64,000 nt of DNA. Origin: Apodemus sylvaticus. Taxonomy: Eukaryota; Chordata; Mammalia; Rodentia; Muridae. Positions within the stretch are counted from its first letter, which is position 1. Every line of letters begins with the position of its first letter. The DNA is taken from contig NC_067473.1 of assembly GCF_947179515.1 (NCBI RefSeq), positions 125,595,259 to 125,659,258 of the forward strand, read 5' to 3'. Below are positions 51,601-55,723 of this stretch, one piece after another. A program made the position numbers and the translations under genes. The notes under the pieces were generated by a model. That model did not search any database. It was not told the origin of the DNA and worked only from the letters and a program-made list of their open reading frames with translations.

Positions 51601-54600
51601 GTAAAAACACTCCTGTCCCAATGCACAAACCCTGCTTCAGGAACATTAGCAACTGAGTTCTATATACAGCCAAGTTATACCTGTGACTGTGAACTATGAT
51701 CTGTCTCTAAAACATAATACACAGCAAAGAAGAAGAAAAAGAGGGAGGAGGAAGAGGAAGAAGAGGAGAAAAAAATAATTTGCCTGTGCTTCAAGCTGAG
51801 TTACTGATGGTCTTAACTCAGGACTTGACGTCAGGCATAATTTCCAAAGTTCAATGAAATCCCCAAGTCTCTGGCTCCCAGGCATGTGGTCATGGCAGGA
51901 GTGGGGATGGAGGTGGAGGCTGTCTGCCGATCACAGCTATCTCCCCTTTAAAACTGCTTTTCAATTACACTTTCATTATGAATTGATTTCTATACTGGCT
52001 GCTCTTCCAGAGGATCTAAGTTTGATTCCCAGTAACCATAGAGCAGCCCACAACCACTGATAACTCCAGCTTCAAGTGACATAATGCCTTCCTCTGGCCT
52101 CTGTGAGCACCAGGCATGTAGAGATATAACAACCATACACATGAGCTAAAGTAAAAGTAATAATAATAGTAACTGTAAGAGAAGCATTTTGAAGCAGCAA
52201 CATAAACTTTAAATAGCAATATTACAAAGTCGCATCGATTCTGTGTAGCTAACTGCCTATCCAGGTGTCCTGCCTATCCAGGCCATGGATTGAGAAGAAC
52301 AAAGCACGGTGTGGTGACAAGTTAAAGTCTGCAGTGTCTGACACAAGGAGGAGTACAGCAGGATCTGTACACAGGATCTACAAGGATCACTTGAGAAATA
52401 TGCTGCAGCAGTTGCAAGAGGCAGAGTCAAAGCCCACTTCTTTGCAGTGATGAATGAAGAACCACTTCCACTACTCAATAGTCTAATGCAGTAATGCTGG
52501 AGGAAAAGCACAAACCTTCAACAGAATTGGGACTGATTTGTCAGGCAAAATTATTGTTGCCCTGAGAATCAAAACTTGAGTTTTCTGAACTCCCCCTGCC
52601 CCACAAAAACCAAAATTTTTTTTTTATCTCAAACATAAAAATCTACTGGCAGATTCTGTTCCTTTCTAACAAAAGTCTGTTTCTTTTTCTGAGATCCATT
52701 TTTACGAAATGAGCTCCCTCACTCCATTAAAAAGCTTTCCTTGGGTTTTCATGCTTTCTGTTATTAAAGATAAATGGCTTTGGCATTATCCTCAACATTA
52801 ATGCAAATAAACCTGCTCTTTGACAAACACATTAATTGAATCAGATCCCTTCAATCAGAAAGCAATAACCAACTGAAATTGTGCTGATACCCCAGTGTTT
52901 CAGACTCTTTTGATGCCCTGATATTAAGCACGAAACTGAGCCTCCTCCATGAGGCCTTCCAAGGTTGACACCTAGAGAGAAGGGAGCTGTGATGTGGAAA
53001 CCCAGTCCTGAGTAAGAGAGAAAGGAGCAGACTTTAAAGCTGCAAGGTAAACGGCAGGTGTCCACACAGAGTCAGACCTACTCCCTACAGGCTCACACAC
53101 CATCAGCAGCAGTGGAGGCAGAGCGTCTGTGTGTCTGCGTGTCTGTGTGGTACACCACAGACCAAAGTGAGAAGCTCAAAGTGGCCCGTGGACCAACTGC
53201 CCATGGGCTGGGAGCAAGATGACCCATACCCATTCTCCCTACGAGTCGCACTGCTAACTCATCAGGAAGATAGATTCTGAACAAAGATAAAGATCCAGTC
53301 AACTGCTAGTTTCAGAGAAACTACTGGCCAAGTCAGATGGGAACAAGAGAACACCAATGAAGCGGCCGCCAGCACAAACCTGCATTTTCCAAACTGAATC
53401 ACAACAGAAAAGGAGGCTTTTTTTGCTTTGCATATTTCAACATGGTCTAATGGAAGATGGAAAATAGGGTCAAACAACCCCACTGCTTCCTGGCACTGGT
53501 GCCAAAGAGTAGAACAGATTTTTAGTTAGTAGAGCAAGAGAAAGTTCAAAGACCCAAGGCCCCGGGACTATGGCAAAGGCCTGGCTGCCACTGGAATAAG
53601 TGACCCAGCATCACGTTTAAGGGCACTCTCCTCCAGCATCCGCTCTCCTGCTAGCTTGCAACTAAGAAGACTTTGGGGAGCTAGTCCTCCCCAGCTTCCT
53701 CACCAACTCTGAGGAGTGGGCATGTGGCGAGCCCTAACAAGGCCTGTGGTGGGAGTGGCACGGGGCTCTGCACCCTCGCATGCCTGGAGCTGACAGGAAC
53801 CGCAAGTCTGCAACCTGGGCTTCCAGGAGCCACAAGTTACAAGCATCTTCAAGTGCTGTGCTTCATGGACACACAAGGGATTATCACATCCATAATTAGC
53901 TTCACATCAGGCTAACTGACCTAATTTACCAGCAATTAAACACTCTCCAGATGCTATGCACAAAGGCCAAGCAGATAAAAAAAAAAAAATCCAGACCTTT
54001 GCCTGTCTAAAATGGATACAGCTTTCACAAAAGCACCTCACAGAATAAGGGCTGATTCACAAATCTTACGGCCCTAAAAGTGAGAGGTCACCAAGGTCCA
54101 CAGAACTGTGACAAGCCACCTGCCAGAGGCAGTAGCCACGCCATGTATCATGTCTCCTGAGATAACAAAGGCTTTACAAAAGTTCCTTCCACTCCCCTTT
54201 AGGTCTGAGCTTGCTCTTGGGGAATGTGTAAAGAATAAGGAACACATTTTGTAAATGAAGGAAAGAGGTTGTGAGAGGGCAAGTCGGTTTTTCCAGGGCA
54301 CACAGAGTCACATTCTGCTCTGCTCCCTATACTCTCCCGCAAGCCACCAGGTCTTAGAAAGAGCTACGCTCTAGGGCAGTTCACAGGACACAGCAGCCCT
54401 AATTCTCCTGTGGCCGGCCAGAATCAGATCTGCAAGCCACACCAGCAATCTTCTTAACTTCCTGCTAAGTCCCTCTGCTCAGCCTGCTAAACCCATGTTG
54501 GAAAAACAACGTATACAGGTGAGACGATGAATCATTAAACCAACAAATCAAAGTTATGCAGAGAAACGTGCGGGAGATGGGAAGTTCAGTAGCTCAGGGT

Positions 54601-55723
54601 AATCTGCAGGGGAAGCTGCCTGCCAGTAAAACCTGGTAGTGAGCATTACTGTACTCAGGGAAAGAGCGCCAAGAGAGTGTGAACCTGTGGTACTTCACCT
54701 GAGGCCGCAGGAACGGAGTGAAGCCAGGTGCTTAATCCCCAGAAAAGGCTAGAAGCAGCTTAAATGACAACACCCTCAAAGCTCCGTCCTCTTCGTTTTT
54801 GGTTAAGGCCCTGAATGTTTTGTCTACAGTAACACATGGTATTATGGTTTGAGTTTGAACTGTCCCCCACAGACACATGTTTGAGTGTTTGTTCCTTGGC
54901 TGATGGCATTGTTTGTGGCGAGGTTGTGAAACTCTTAGAAGCTGGGACTAGGTAGCATAGTGTACTACTAGGAGCAGGTGTTTGGAGGTTACCAGGACTG
55001 CTTCTAGCCTCTCTGTGGCATTTGGACAGCCACTGCCACAGTTCCTACTGCAACAGACCAACCGACCTCACACCACTTGCAACCCCCTATGATGGGTGAA
55101 CCAAAATCAATCTTTCCTTGCATAAGTTGTTTCCATCAGGTGCTTTGTCACAGAGATGCATAAGCAAACACCATGCATAGGTTTTGTCTCAGCTTAACAA
55201 AGACATCGACAGATTACTCCTCACTATTAGTAAGATTCCAGTGCTTTTTAAGTACTTTATTATTTTCTAGGGCCCTAAAAGTAAACTGGGTTTACCAAAA
55301 TTCACTGCACAAAGATAAAACTGTCATAGCTCAGTCTTTTAACCTAGTTTAATTACCCAAATGAGAACTAAGTTACTAAAGCAAAGGATCTTTTATATGT
55401 ACCTCTGTCAGGGTGTTTAAAAAATAAAGACGACAACGATGATGACTGATTTTCCCCAAGTTAGAAATGCAGCAAAACTTCCAACTTGTAATTCTATTAA
55501 ACTCCCAAACAGCAAATACAGTGTTTGCTATAATCATTATTAGGCAACATAAAGAAAGGTCATTGTTTACCAAAAATATCAGTAACCAGTGTCAGTAACC
55601 GCCATGGCCCCACCACACAGCCCAGGGTCCCCAGGTGGCACCACTTACAGAAAGAGAGAGAGAACGCGTGTGGAGGCAGCACCCAGTGATGGTATGGCTG
55701 TCAGTTCATTGCTGTTGAGGTAC
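3015..55723 (-). CDS. Lrig1: Lrig1 coding region, exons 3-19 (5' end beyond window)
   Basis: Leucine-rich repeats and immunoglobulin-like domains protein 1 is a single-pass plasma-membrane protein. Known roles are negative feedback on EGFR/ErbB receptors (through Cbl recruitment), MET and RET, and marking quiescent epithelial stem cells. Seventeen exons join in phase on the - strand at 55649-55723, 30498-30635, 28413-28556, 26593-26736, 25117-25260, 22747-22890, 20482-20562, 17188-17259, 16311-16382, 13435-13598, 8402-8722, 6747-7028, 5855-6274, 5252-5377, 4501-4647, 3356-3637 and 3015-3259. They encode 999 residues. LRRs span residues 1-338 (counted from the first complete codon here), the LRR C-cap 339-393, three Ig domains about 394-690, the membrane helix about 696-719, and the tail to 999. 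Mouse and human proteins are about 1,090 residues, so roughly 95 N-terminal residues (signal peptide, LRR N-cap, first LRR) are missing because exons 1-2 lie beyond 64,000. All introns begin with GT and end with AG. Confidence 0.97.
3356..3637 (-). CDS. Lrig1: Lrig1 exon 18: cytoplasmic tail
   Basis: The acceptor follows an excellent pyrimidine tract (GATTCTCTTCTTCACTCAG) and the donor is G|GTATGT. The exon is 282 bases long, enters and leaves in phase 1, and contributes 93 complete codons. It reads [11 protein letters not shown] at the start and [17 protein letters not shown] near the end, matching the LRIG1 tail. The open frame continues about 120 bases upstream of the acceptor, but human LRIG1 homology begins at this acceptor. 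The segment SQPKEPA between DTA and YHPQ looks like an insertion relative to mouse as I remember it. Confidence 0.93.
3638..4500 (-). other. Lrig1: Lrig1 intron with tRNA-derived SINE
   Basis: Intron between exons 17 and 18. Its middle (about 3916-4280) is SINE-derived. The rest shows no recognisable element. Confidence 0.8.
3916..4280 (+). repeat. B2/B4-type SINE, possibly two fragments
   Basis: The tRNA-like head is seen in GGGCTCAGTAGGGAAAGCGC, followed by a box-B-like GAGTTCAGGTCCCCAGTAC. This is the usual start of rodent B2/B4 elements. The second half (about 4130-4280) is more diverged and has a B1-like run ending in CTTGTCTGGACTGG. Subfamily is not certain. Confidence 0.6.
4501..4647 (-). 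CDS. Lrig1: Lrig1 exon 17: cytoplasmic tail
   Basis: The acceptor is GTTTCAG at 4648-4650 and the donor is G|GTAGGA. The exon is 147 bases long, phase 1 at both ends, with 48 complete codons. It encodes [17 protein letters not shown] and [16 protein letters not shown], matching the LRIG1 juxtamembrane-distal tail. Confidence 0.93.
4648..5251 (-). other. Lrig1: Lrig1 intron between exons 16 and 17
   Basis: About 0.6 kb of intron. I see no repeat or extra exon in it. Confidence 0.75.
5252..5377 (-). CDS. Lrig1: Lrig1 exon 16: membrane-proximal cytoplasmic tail
   Basis: The acceptor is TGTCTCCTTGCAG and the donor is G|GTAAGT, both strong. The exon is 126 bases long with 41 complete codons, phase 1 both ends. 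It encodes [20 protein letters not shown] and [11 protein letters not shown], nearly identical to human LRIG1. This is the most conserved part of the tail. Confidence 0.96.
5378..5854 (-). other. Lrig1: Lrig1 intron following the transmembrane exon, with G-run cluster
   Basis: Short intron (477 bases). Its donor is the unusual GTCAGC. At 5671-5700 the + strand holds four runs of G (6, 7, 6 and 3), so the transcript strand is C-rich there. Confidence 0.8.
5671..5700 (+). other. G-quadruplex-type motif
   Basis: Four G runs of at least three with loops of 2, 5 and 1 bases fit the standard quadruplex pattern on the + strand, which is the template for Lrig1. The complement is a C-rich, i-motif-like strand. 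It lies about 155 bases into the intron after the transmembrane exon. Confidence 0.6.
5855..6274 (-). CDS. Lrig1: Lrig1 exon 15: third Ig domain and transmembrane helix
   Basis: At 420 bases and 139 complete codons this is the largest coding exon in the window. The acceptor is CTTCCTACAG. An I-set-like Ig domain runs over exon residues 1-90, with Cys in VAFQCKATG, Trp in ITWLKGG and the second Cys in [11 protein letters not shown]. The helix from [10 protein letters not shown] to VWVCIIY (about residues 696-719 of the window-encoded protein) is followed by the basic stop-transfer RKK, which sets the extracellular N-terminus. The donor is G|GTCAGC, lacking the usual A/G-A-G after GT. Reading through it adds 20 residues and then a stop. 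Confidence 0.96.
6275..6746 (-). other. Lrig1: Lrig1 intron between exons 14 and 15
   Basis: Intron containing an (AC)n run at about 6524-6546. Nothing else is recognised. Confidence 0.8.
6747..7028 (-). CDS. Lrig1: Lrig1 exon 14: second Ig domain
   Basis: The acceptor is ATCTTTTTCCAG and the donor is G|GTTCGC. The exon has 282 bases and 93 complete codons, phase 1 both ends, the standard way of encoding one Ig domain per exon. First Cys is in ARLECAATG, Trp in IAWQKDG, second Cys in [16 protein letters not shown] near the end is an N-glycosylation sequon. The string matches LRIG1 almost residue for residue. Confidence 0.96.
7029..8401 (-). other. Lrig1: Lrig1 intron between exons 13 and 14
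   Basis: Intron of about 1.4 kb. The only element recognised is the URR1-like transposon at 7880-8018. Confidence 0.75.
7880..8018. mobile_element. URR1-like non-autonomous hAT element
   Basis: The left end TAGCAGTTCGCAACC is the inverted complement, with three mismatches, of the right end GGTTGCGAACCACTG. Flanks give an 8-base target duplication with one mismatch: CTCTACAG (7872-7879) and CTCTAGAG (8019-8026). Ends and internal sequence fit the rodent URR1 family of hAT-Charlie elements. Confidence 0.8.
8402..8722 (-). CDS. Lrig1: Lrig1 exon 13: first Ig domain
   Basis: The acceptor is GGTTTTCTCCCCAG and the donor is G|GTAAGG. The exon is 321 bases with 106 complete codons, phase 1 both ends. 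First Cys is in [14 protein letters not shown], Trp in FAWKKDNE, second Cys in [13 protein letters not shown]. The match to LRIG1 is close throughout. Confidence 0.97.
9678..9745 (+). repeat. (GGGA)n purine microsatellite
   Basis: GGGA/GGAGGGA units run from about 9678 to 9745, with interruptions such as ACAGACG. The transcript strand is pyrimidine-rich here. Confidence 0.85.
10265..10440 (+). repeat. B4/RSINE1-like SINE fragment
   Basis: The order 'GGCCAGTCAGCC... CACAACTGG... CAATGAGACATCCTGTCTC... GATGACACTGAGATTGACT' follows the 3' half of rodent B4/B2 composites. The head is missing. Confidence 0.5.
11050..12090 (+). mobile_element. Old L1M-type LINE, ORF2 end plus 3' UTR (decayed)
   Basis: The segment to about 11.6 kb resembles the end of mammalian L1 ORF2 (for example AGGAAAACAGTTCGGCAAAT and ATTCTATTCTAGCTATAAAC). 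About 11.65-12.09 kb resembles the old mammalian L1 3' UTR: a 'TTTAGTATATTC... AATCACTAGCACAATC' block, then 'GGTTTCCCTTGTTCTAGGCATTTTATG' and 'CAAAATTCATCCATACTG'. It is heavily mutated with no intact frame. Assigned from memory of the consensus. Confidence 0.6.
13435..13598 (-). CDS. Lrig1: Lrig1 exon 12: LRR C-terminal cap
   Basis: The acceptor is TTTCTCTTTCAG and the donor is G|GTAAGA. The exon is 164 bases. It enters in phase 2 and leaves in phase 1, the phase switch between the LRR exons and the Ig/tail exons. It encodes [20 protein letters not shown], then [10 protein letters not shown] and SFVC. The CDC plus two later cysteines form the disulphide-bonded LRRCT cap that closes the solenoid before Ig1. 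Confidence 0.97.
13599..16310 (-). other. Lrig1: Lrig1 intron between exons 11 and 12
   Basis: Intron of 2.7 kb. A Charlie-like hAT relic lies at about 15,955-16,150. A 147-codon open frame on the + strand at 14,766-15,209 has no recognisable domain and is treated as chance. Confidence 0.7.
15955..16150 (+). mobile_element. Charlie-like hAT transposon relic
   Basis: The order GGCCTGCAGGCCCACTGTC, then GGTGTGG..GCAGCACACAGCTGCAC..CATTTGTCTATGTATT, GAGTAGT, CCAAAACGTTTACC and TTTGCCACCCCC follows the common 'aaatccggcccac... gccgacccctg' hAT-Charlie MITE of mammals. Decayed; family name not certain. Confidence 0.6.
16311..16382 (-). CDS. Lrig1: Lrig1 exon 11: one leucine-rich repeat
   Basis: A 72-base exon (1+69+2) encoding exactly one 24-residue LRR frame: [18 protein letters not shown] then KNLKEL. 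The acceptor is CTGTTTCAG and the donor is CT|GTGAGT. Confidence 0.97.
16383..17187 (-). other. Lrig1: Lrig1 intron between exons 10 and 11
   Basis: About 0.8 kb. I see no repeat or exon in it. Confidence 0.7.
17188..17259 (-). CDS. Lrig1: Lrig1 exon 10: one leucine-rich repeat
   Basis: A 72-base exon encoding [20 protein letters not shown] then LEHL. The donor is CT|GTAAGT. The acceptor GGAAACTACAG has a poor pyrimidine tract, unlike its neighbours, but the frame, length and LRIG1 match fix the boundary. Confidence 0.95.
17260..20481 (-). other. Lrig1: Lrig1 intron between exons 9 and 10
   Basis: Intron of 3.2 kb with no transposon that I can name. G runs at about 18,074-18,092 are the only notable composition feature. 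Long overlapping frames on the + strand at 19.4-20.0 kb are in GC-rich sequence and have no recognisable product. Confidence 0.65.
20482..20562 (-). CDS. Lrig1: Lrig1 exon 9: leucine-rich repeat with 3-residue expansion
   Basis: This exon is 81 bases, not 72. It encodes [20 protein letters not shown] then LDNLSKL. The nine additional bases give a 27-residue repeat whose SGTIEDTSG loop is longer than a standard LRR; human LRIG1 has the same expansion. The donor is CT|GTGAGT and the acceptor CTTCTTAG. Confidence 0.97.
20563..22746 (-). other. Lrig1: Lrig1 intron between exons 8 and 9
   Basis: Intron of 2.2 kb with an ID/B1-type SINE at 22.15-22.38 kb and a small 12-base tandem (AGGCACAGCGAC-like units) at about 21,741-21,780. 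A 277-codon open stretch on the - strand (20,937-21,770) begins at GTG, not ATG, and resembles nothing known to me. Confidence 0.7.
22153..22380 (+). repeat. ID-B1 composite SINE (B4-like)
   Basis: The ID/tRNA-like head GGCTGGGGGTGTGGCTCAGT is followed after an A-rich stretch by a B1-like half (CACATACCTGTAATCCTAGC, GAGGATGGCCAGCCTC, CTAGAGACCCTGGTC). Confidence 0.7.
22747..22890 (-). CDS. Lrig1: Lrig1 exon 8: two leucine-rich repeats
   Basis: A 144-base exon (1+141+2) encoding two 24-residue LRRs: [20 protein letters not shown], then [20 protein letters not shown]. The acceptor is CTTTCTTAG and the donor is TT|GTAAGG. Confidence 0.97.
22891..25116 (-). other. Lrig1: Lrig1 intron between exons 7 and 8
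   Basis: Intron of 2.2 kb with the 46-base minisatellite at about 23,874-24,013. No transposon is recognised. Confidence 0.7.
23874..24013 (+). repeat. 46-base minisatellite, three copies
   Basis: Three tandem units start TTCTAC at 23,881, 23,927 and 23,973, so the period is 46. Each unit contains CCCATGAGCCCTAACTCGAG and ends CTCACACCT. Copies differ at only a few bases (for example TTTC versus CTTC and GGGG versus GGGA), so the expansion is fairly young. Confidence 0.95.
25117..25260 (-). CDS. Lrig1: Lrig1 exon 7: two leucine-rich repeats
   Basis: A 144-base exon encoding [20 protein letters not shown] then [20 protein letters not shown]. The acceptor is GCTTTGTAG and the donor is TT|GTAAGT. 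NNS is an N-glycosylation sequon. Confidence 0.97.
25261..26592 (-). other. Lrig1: Lrig1 intron between exons 6 and 7
   Basis: Intron of 1.3 kb in which I see nothing recognisable. Confidence 0.65.
26593..26736 (-). CDS. Lrig1: Lrig1 exon 6: two leucine-rich repeats
   Basis: A 144-base exon encoding [20 protein letters not shown] then [20 protein letters not shown]. The acceptor is GTCTCCACAG and the donor is CT|GTAAGC. Confidence 0.97.
27822..27885 (+). repeat. Truncated B1 SINE
   Basis: GGTGGTGGTGCATGCCTGTG, then ATCCCAGCAC and GAGGCAGAAGGATCAGAGG, are the first part of a B1 element. The 3' half is replaced by the adjoining CAGA microsatellite. Confidence 0.8.
27893..28132 (+). repeat. 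(CAGA)n/(GA)n microsatellite
   Basis: About 240 bases of CAGA, GAGA and CACA units with higher-order repetition of 'GAGACAGAGACAGACAGACA'. Arg/Asp/Thr-rich open frames here are artefacts of the repeat. Confidence 0.95.
28413..28556 (-). CDS. Lrig1: Lrig1 exon 5: two leucine-rich repeats
   Basis: A 144-base exon encoding [20 protein letters not shown] then [20 protein letters not shown]. The acceptor is ATTCCAG and the donor is CT|GTGAGT. The RS pair after GLS makes this repeat slightly longer, as in human LRIG1. Confidence 0.97.
28557..30497 (-). other. Lrig1: Lrig1 intron between exons 4 and 5
   Basis: Intron of 1.9 kb. A stretch at about 30,165-30,300 resembles a MIR element (CTTGGGCTCC... 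AAAGCCAGTTAACCTCTTCC... CTCAGTG), weakly. Otherwise nothing is recognised. Confidence 0.6.
30498..30635 (-). CDS. Lrig1: Lrig1 exon 4: leucine-rich repeats
   Basis: A 138-base exon (1+135+2) encoding [20 protein letters not shown], then [20 protein letters not shown] and REL. It ends in the [13 protein letters not shown] strings typical of LRIG1. The acceptor is CTGTTTCAG and the donor is CT|GTAAGT. It is followed in the window by a 25-kb intron leading to exon 3. Confidence 0.97.
30684..30746 (+). repeat. (CA)n microsatellite
   Basis: Imperfect then perfect CA dinucleotides, about 60 bases, starting only about 50 bases upstream of the exon 4 acceptor in transcript orientation. Confidence 0.95.
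32845..33060 (-). mobile_element. Tigger-like MITE relic, copy 1
   Basis: Sequence follows the old mammalian MITE whose middle reads 'tttcttgtcattattccctaaacaatacag...tttacattgtattaggtattataagtaatctagagat'. Here the matching blocks are TCTTGTCATCATTCCCTAAG, ACTAGGTATTAAAGGTATTA and GGAACTTAAGCATTCTGGGC. It lies opposite in orientation to the copy at 60 kb. The family assignment (pogo/Tigger) is from memory. Confidence 0.6.
33107..33255 (+). repeat. B2/B3-type SINE with embedded foreign segment
   Basis: The head GGGGCTAGAGAGATAACTCAG and the distal 'CCTTCAGACATGGAATACAGGCACATAAACATAAA' are B2/B3-like. Between them lies a 33-base segment (33,131-33,163) that is not part of the usual SINE and recurs at 33,866-33,898. 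Confidence 0.65.
33131..33898 (+). repeat. Pair of identical 33-base segments 735 bases apart
   Basis: The segment starting TCCGCATGCTATAGAAACAC and ending CAGCTCACA occurs at 33,131-33,163 and 33,866-33,898 with no mismatch. Flanks differ. The feature spans both copies. Confidence 0.9.
33265..33760 (+). mobile_element. L1 ORF2 3'-end fragment
   Basis: TTAAACAGACATTTCCCAAA, then AAATGGCCAACAGG, GACTCCAGTGAGCAG and CAGAATATTCAAAACATGAAGC are recognisable L1 ORF2 3' motifs on the + strand. It is too diverged to give an open frame. Confidence 0.65.
34188..34226 (+). repeat. (CA)n microsatellite
   Basis: CA dinucleotides with one interruption (CAAACA), about 39 bases. Confidence 0.95.
34374..34500 (+). 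repeat. Compound (TG)n(GA)n microsatellite
   Basis: A (TG)n block passes directly into (GA)n with AAGCAGAG interruptions. It lies immediately before a B1-like tail with telomere-type repeats. Confidence 0.95.
34561..34580 (+). repeat. Short interstitial telomeric repeat
   Basis: Just over three CCCTAA units (starting CTAACCCTAA) sit inside sequence that otherwise resembles a B1-type SINE (tail ...GAGACCCTGTTTCAAAAG at 34,660). Confidence 0.85.
36845..37070 (-). repeat. B3/B2-type SINE (reverse)
   Basis: On the - strand it begins GGGGCTGGGGAGATGGCATAC and has a tRNA-like body. On the + strand the end reads GCCATCTCCCCAGCCCCTA, the usual reversed head of B2/B3, and it starts with a T-rich tail. 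Confidence 0.75.
38340..38470 (+). repeat. Local diverged duplication, copy A
   Basis: The block GAGCTGGCCAGCTAGTCCTC followed by ACATCCAATCACTGATGACC and TTTAATTC is repeated in diverged form at 39,005-39,140. Upstream bases (GGAGCACAGTGAGCTCCACA) also align. I cannot name a known repeat family. Confidence 0.7.
39005..39140 (+). repeat. Local diverged duplication, copy B
   Basis: AAGCTGGCCAGTTCACTAGT, CCTCACATCCCATCATTGAT and GGCCTTTAGTTCC correspond to copy A about 660 bases to the left, same strand. Confidence 0.7.
40050..40205 (+). repeat. B2/B3-type SINE with (ATCT)n tail
   Basis: The head AAGAGCCAGTGAGATAGCTC and CTTGCTGCCAGTCTAGCAAC, then GGTCAATCACTGGGCCCACA, are B2/B3-like. The tail runs into ATCT repeats at about 40,149-40,200. 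Confidence 0.75.
41082..41286 (+). mobile_element. URR1-like hAT element
   Basis: Starts CAGTGGCTGTCAACCTTTGG, contains TTACATTGCGGTTCATAGC and ATTACAGTTATGAAGTAGCA, and ends AAAGGGCTGCAGTATTAGG. It is a fuller copy of the family seen at 7880-8018. Confidence 0.8.
41360..41770 (+). mobile_element. Probable old L1 3'-end fragment
   Basis: AGTAGTTGCCAAGAAGGGAT followed by AGGGAAGGGGGAGGG resembles the 'tggttgccaggggctgggag' region of mammalian L1 3' ends. Weak match. Confidence 0.35.
41775..41935 (+). repeat. B1-related SINE
   Basis: GGAGCAGATGGCCCGTGCCA, TGATCACTTGGGGGATGAGG, then TACCTGGGCTGCAAGGTGAG and ACAGTCTCAAA give the B1 order. Diverged. Confidence 0.65.
43735..43946 (-). repeat. B3-type SINE (reverse)
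   Basis: On the + strand it ends GGTGCTGGGAATTGAATATT, GGTCCTCTGGAAAAGCAATC and TTAACCACTGAGCCATCACT, the reversed tRNA-like head of B3/B2. A T-rich tail precedes it. Confidence 0.85.
45725..46330 (+). mobile_element. L1 ORF2 3'-end fragment
   Basis: ACATCACTGACCATCAGCGA, AATGCAAATTTAAATCACAA, then CAGCAGCTTTATTCAGAACA, GATGTCCTTCAATGGGTG and CACTATGGAATACAACC are canonical L1 ORF2 3' motifs. AT-, CAAA- and CAAACAA-rich insertions interrupt it. A short B1-like scrap lies just before it. Confidence 0.8.
46348..46410 (+). repeat. Interstitial telomeric repeat array with variant units
   Basis: About 63 bases of C-rich telomere-type units. They start with CTCTAACCCAA and CCCTAACCCAA variants and finish with pure CCCTAA units, then A-rich sequence. 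It directly follows the L1 fragment. Confidence 0.9.
46757..46839 (+). repeat. Compound (CA)n(GA)n microsatellite
   Basis: About 38 bases of CA pass directly into about 45 bases of GA without interruption. Confidence 0.95.
48497..48690 (+). repeat. Long purine tract ending in (GA)n
   Basis: About 190 bases are almost all purine on the + strand: GGAGA-type units, then GGGAGA units, then about 60 bases of pure GA. The Lrig1 transcript strand is therefore a long pyrimidine tract. Arg/Glu-rich and Ser/Leu-rich frames across it are artefacts. Confidence 0.95.
50069..50608 (-). mobile_element. Probable solo LTR of an endogenous retrovirus (Lrig1 sense orientation)
   Basis: On the - strand the segment begins TGGTAGGC and ends CTCCTCACA, so it has TG...CA termini. 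It carries a TATAAAAG box (50,191-50,198) in a GC-richer context about 120 bases before the end, as in a U3/R/U5 layout, and AAGCTTGCTTT-type repeats in the U5 side. No retroviral internal genes adjoin it. A clear target-site duplication was not found, and the family is not named. Confidence 0.5.
51990..52185 (+). repeat. B3/B2-type SINE
   Basis: TGGCTGCTCTTCCAGAGGAT, then TTTGATTCCCAGTAACCATA, GCCCACAACCACTGATAACT and TCTGGCCTCTGTGAGCACCA are the classic B3 body. The tail is TAATAATAA-rich. Confidence 0.85.
54240..54345 (-). repeat. MIR-like SINE (reverse)
   Basis: ATTTTGTAAATGAAGGAAAG, AGAGGGCAAGTCGGTTTTTC and CAGGGCACACAGAGTCACA follow the reversed MIR core order (dip below detection on both sides). 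Confidence 0.5.
54838..55175 (+). mobile_element. Rodent L1/LTR-type 3' fragment, family unsure
   Basis: Starts GGTATTATGGTTTGAGTTTG, contains TGTCCCCCACAGACACATG, and ends AACCAAAATCAATCTTTCC, TTGCATAAGTTG and TTTGTCACAGAGATGCATAA. This order is common in rodent interspersed repeats; I am unsure whether it is an Lx L1 3' UTR or a MaLR-type LTR. Confidence 0.45.
55649..55723 (-). CDS. Lrig1: Lrig1 exon 3: leucine-rich repeat
   Basis: A 75-base exon (1+72+2), the most upstream Lrig1 exon in the window. It encodes [20 protein letters not shown] then LSLFL. The acceptor is CTTGTTCTTACAG and the donor is CT|GTAAGT. Its first base completes a Val codon from the exon to its right, so at least one more LRR exon and the signal-peptide exon precede it beyond the window. 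Called exon 3 by counting back from 19. Confidence 0.95.

Larger units (their letters stand above)
30636..55648 (-). other. Lrig1: Lrig1 25-kb intron between exons 3 and 4
   Basis: The largest complete intron in the window. It contains SINEs, L1 pieces, two hAT/Tigger-type relics, interstitial telomeric repeats, several microsatellites and a probable solo LTR, listed separately. Stretches at about 31-32.8, 35-36.8, 37.1-40, 42-43.6, 44-45.6, 47-48.4, 49-50 and 52.3-54.2 kb show no element or exon that I can name. Confidence 0.85.
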
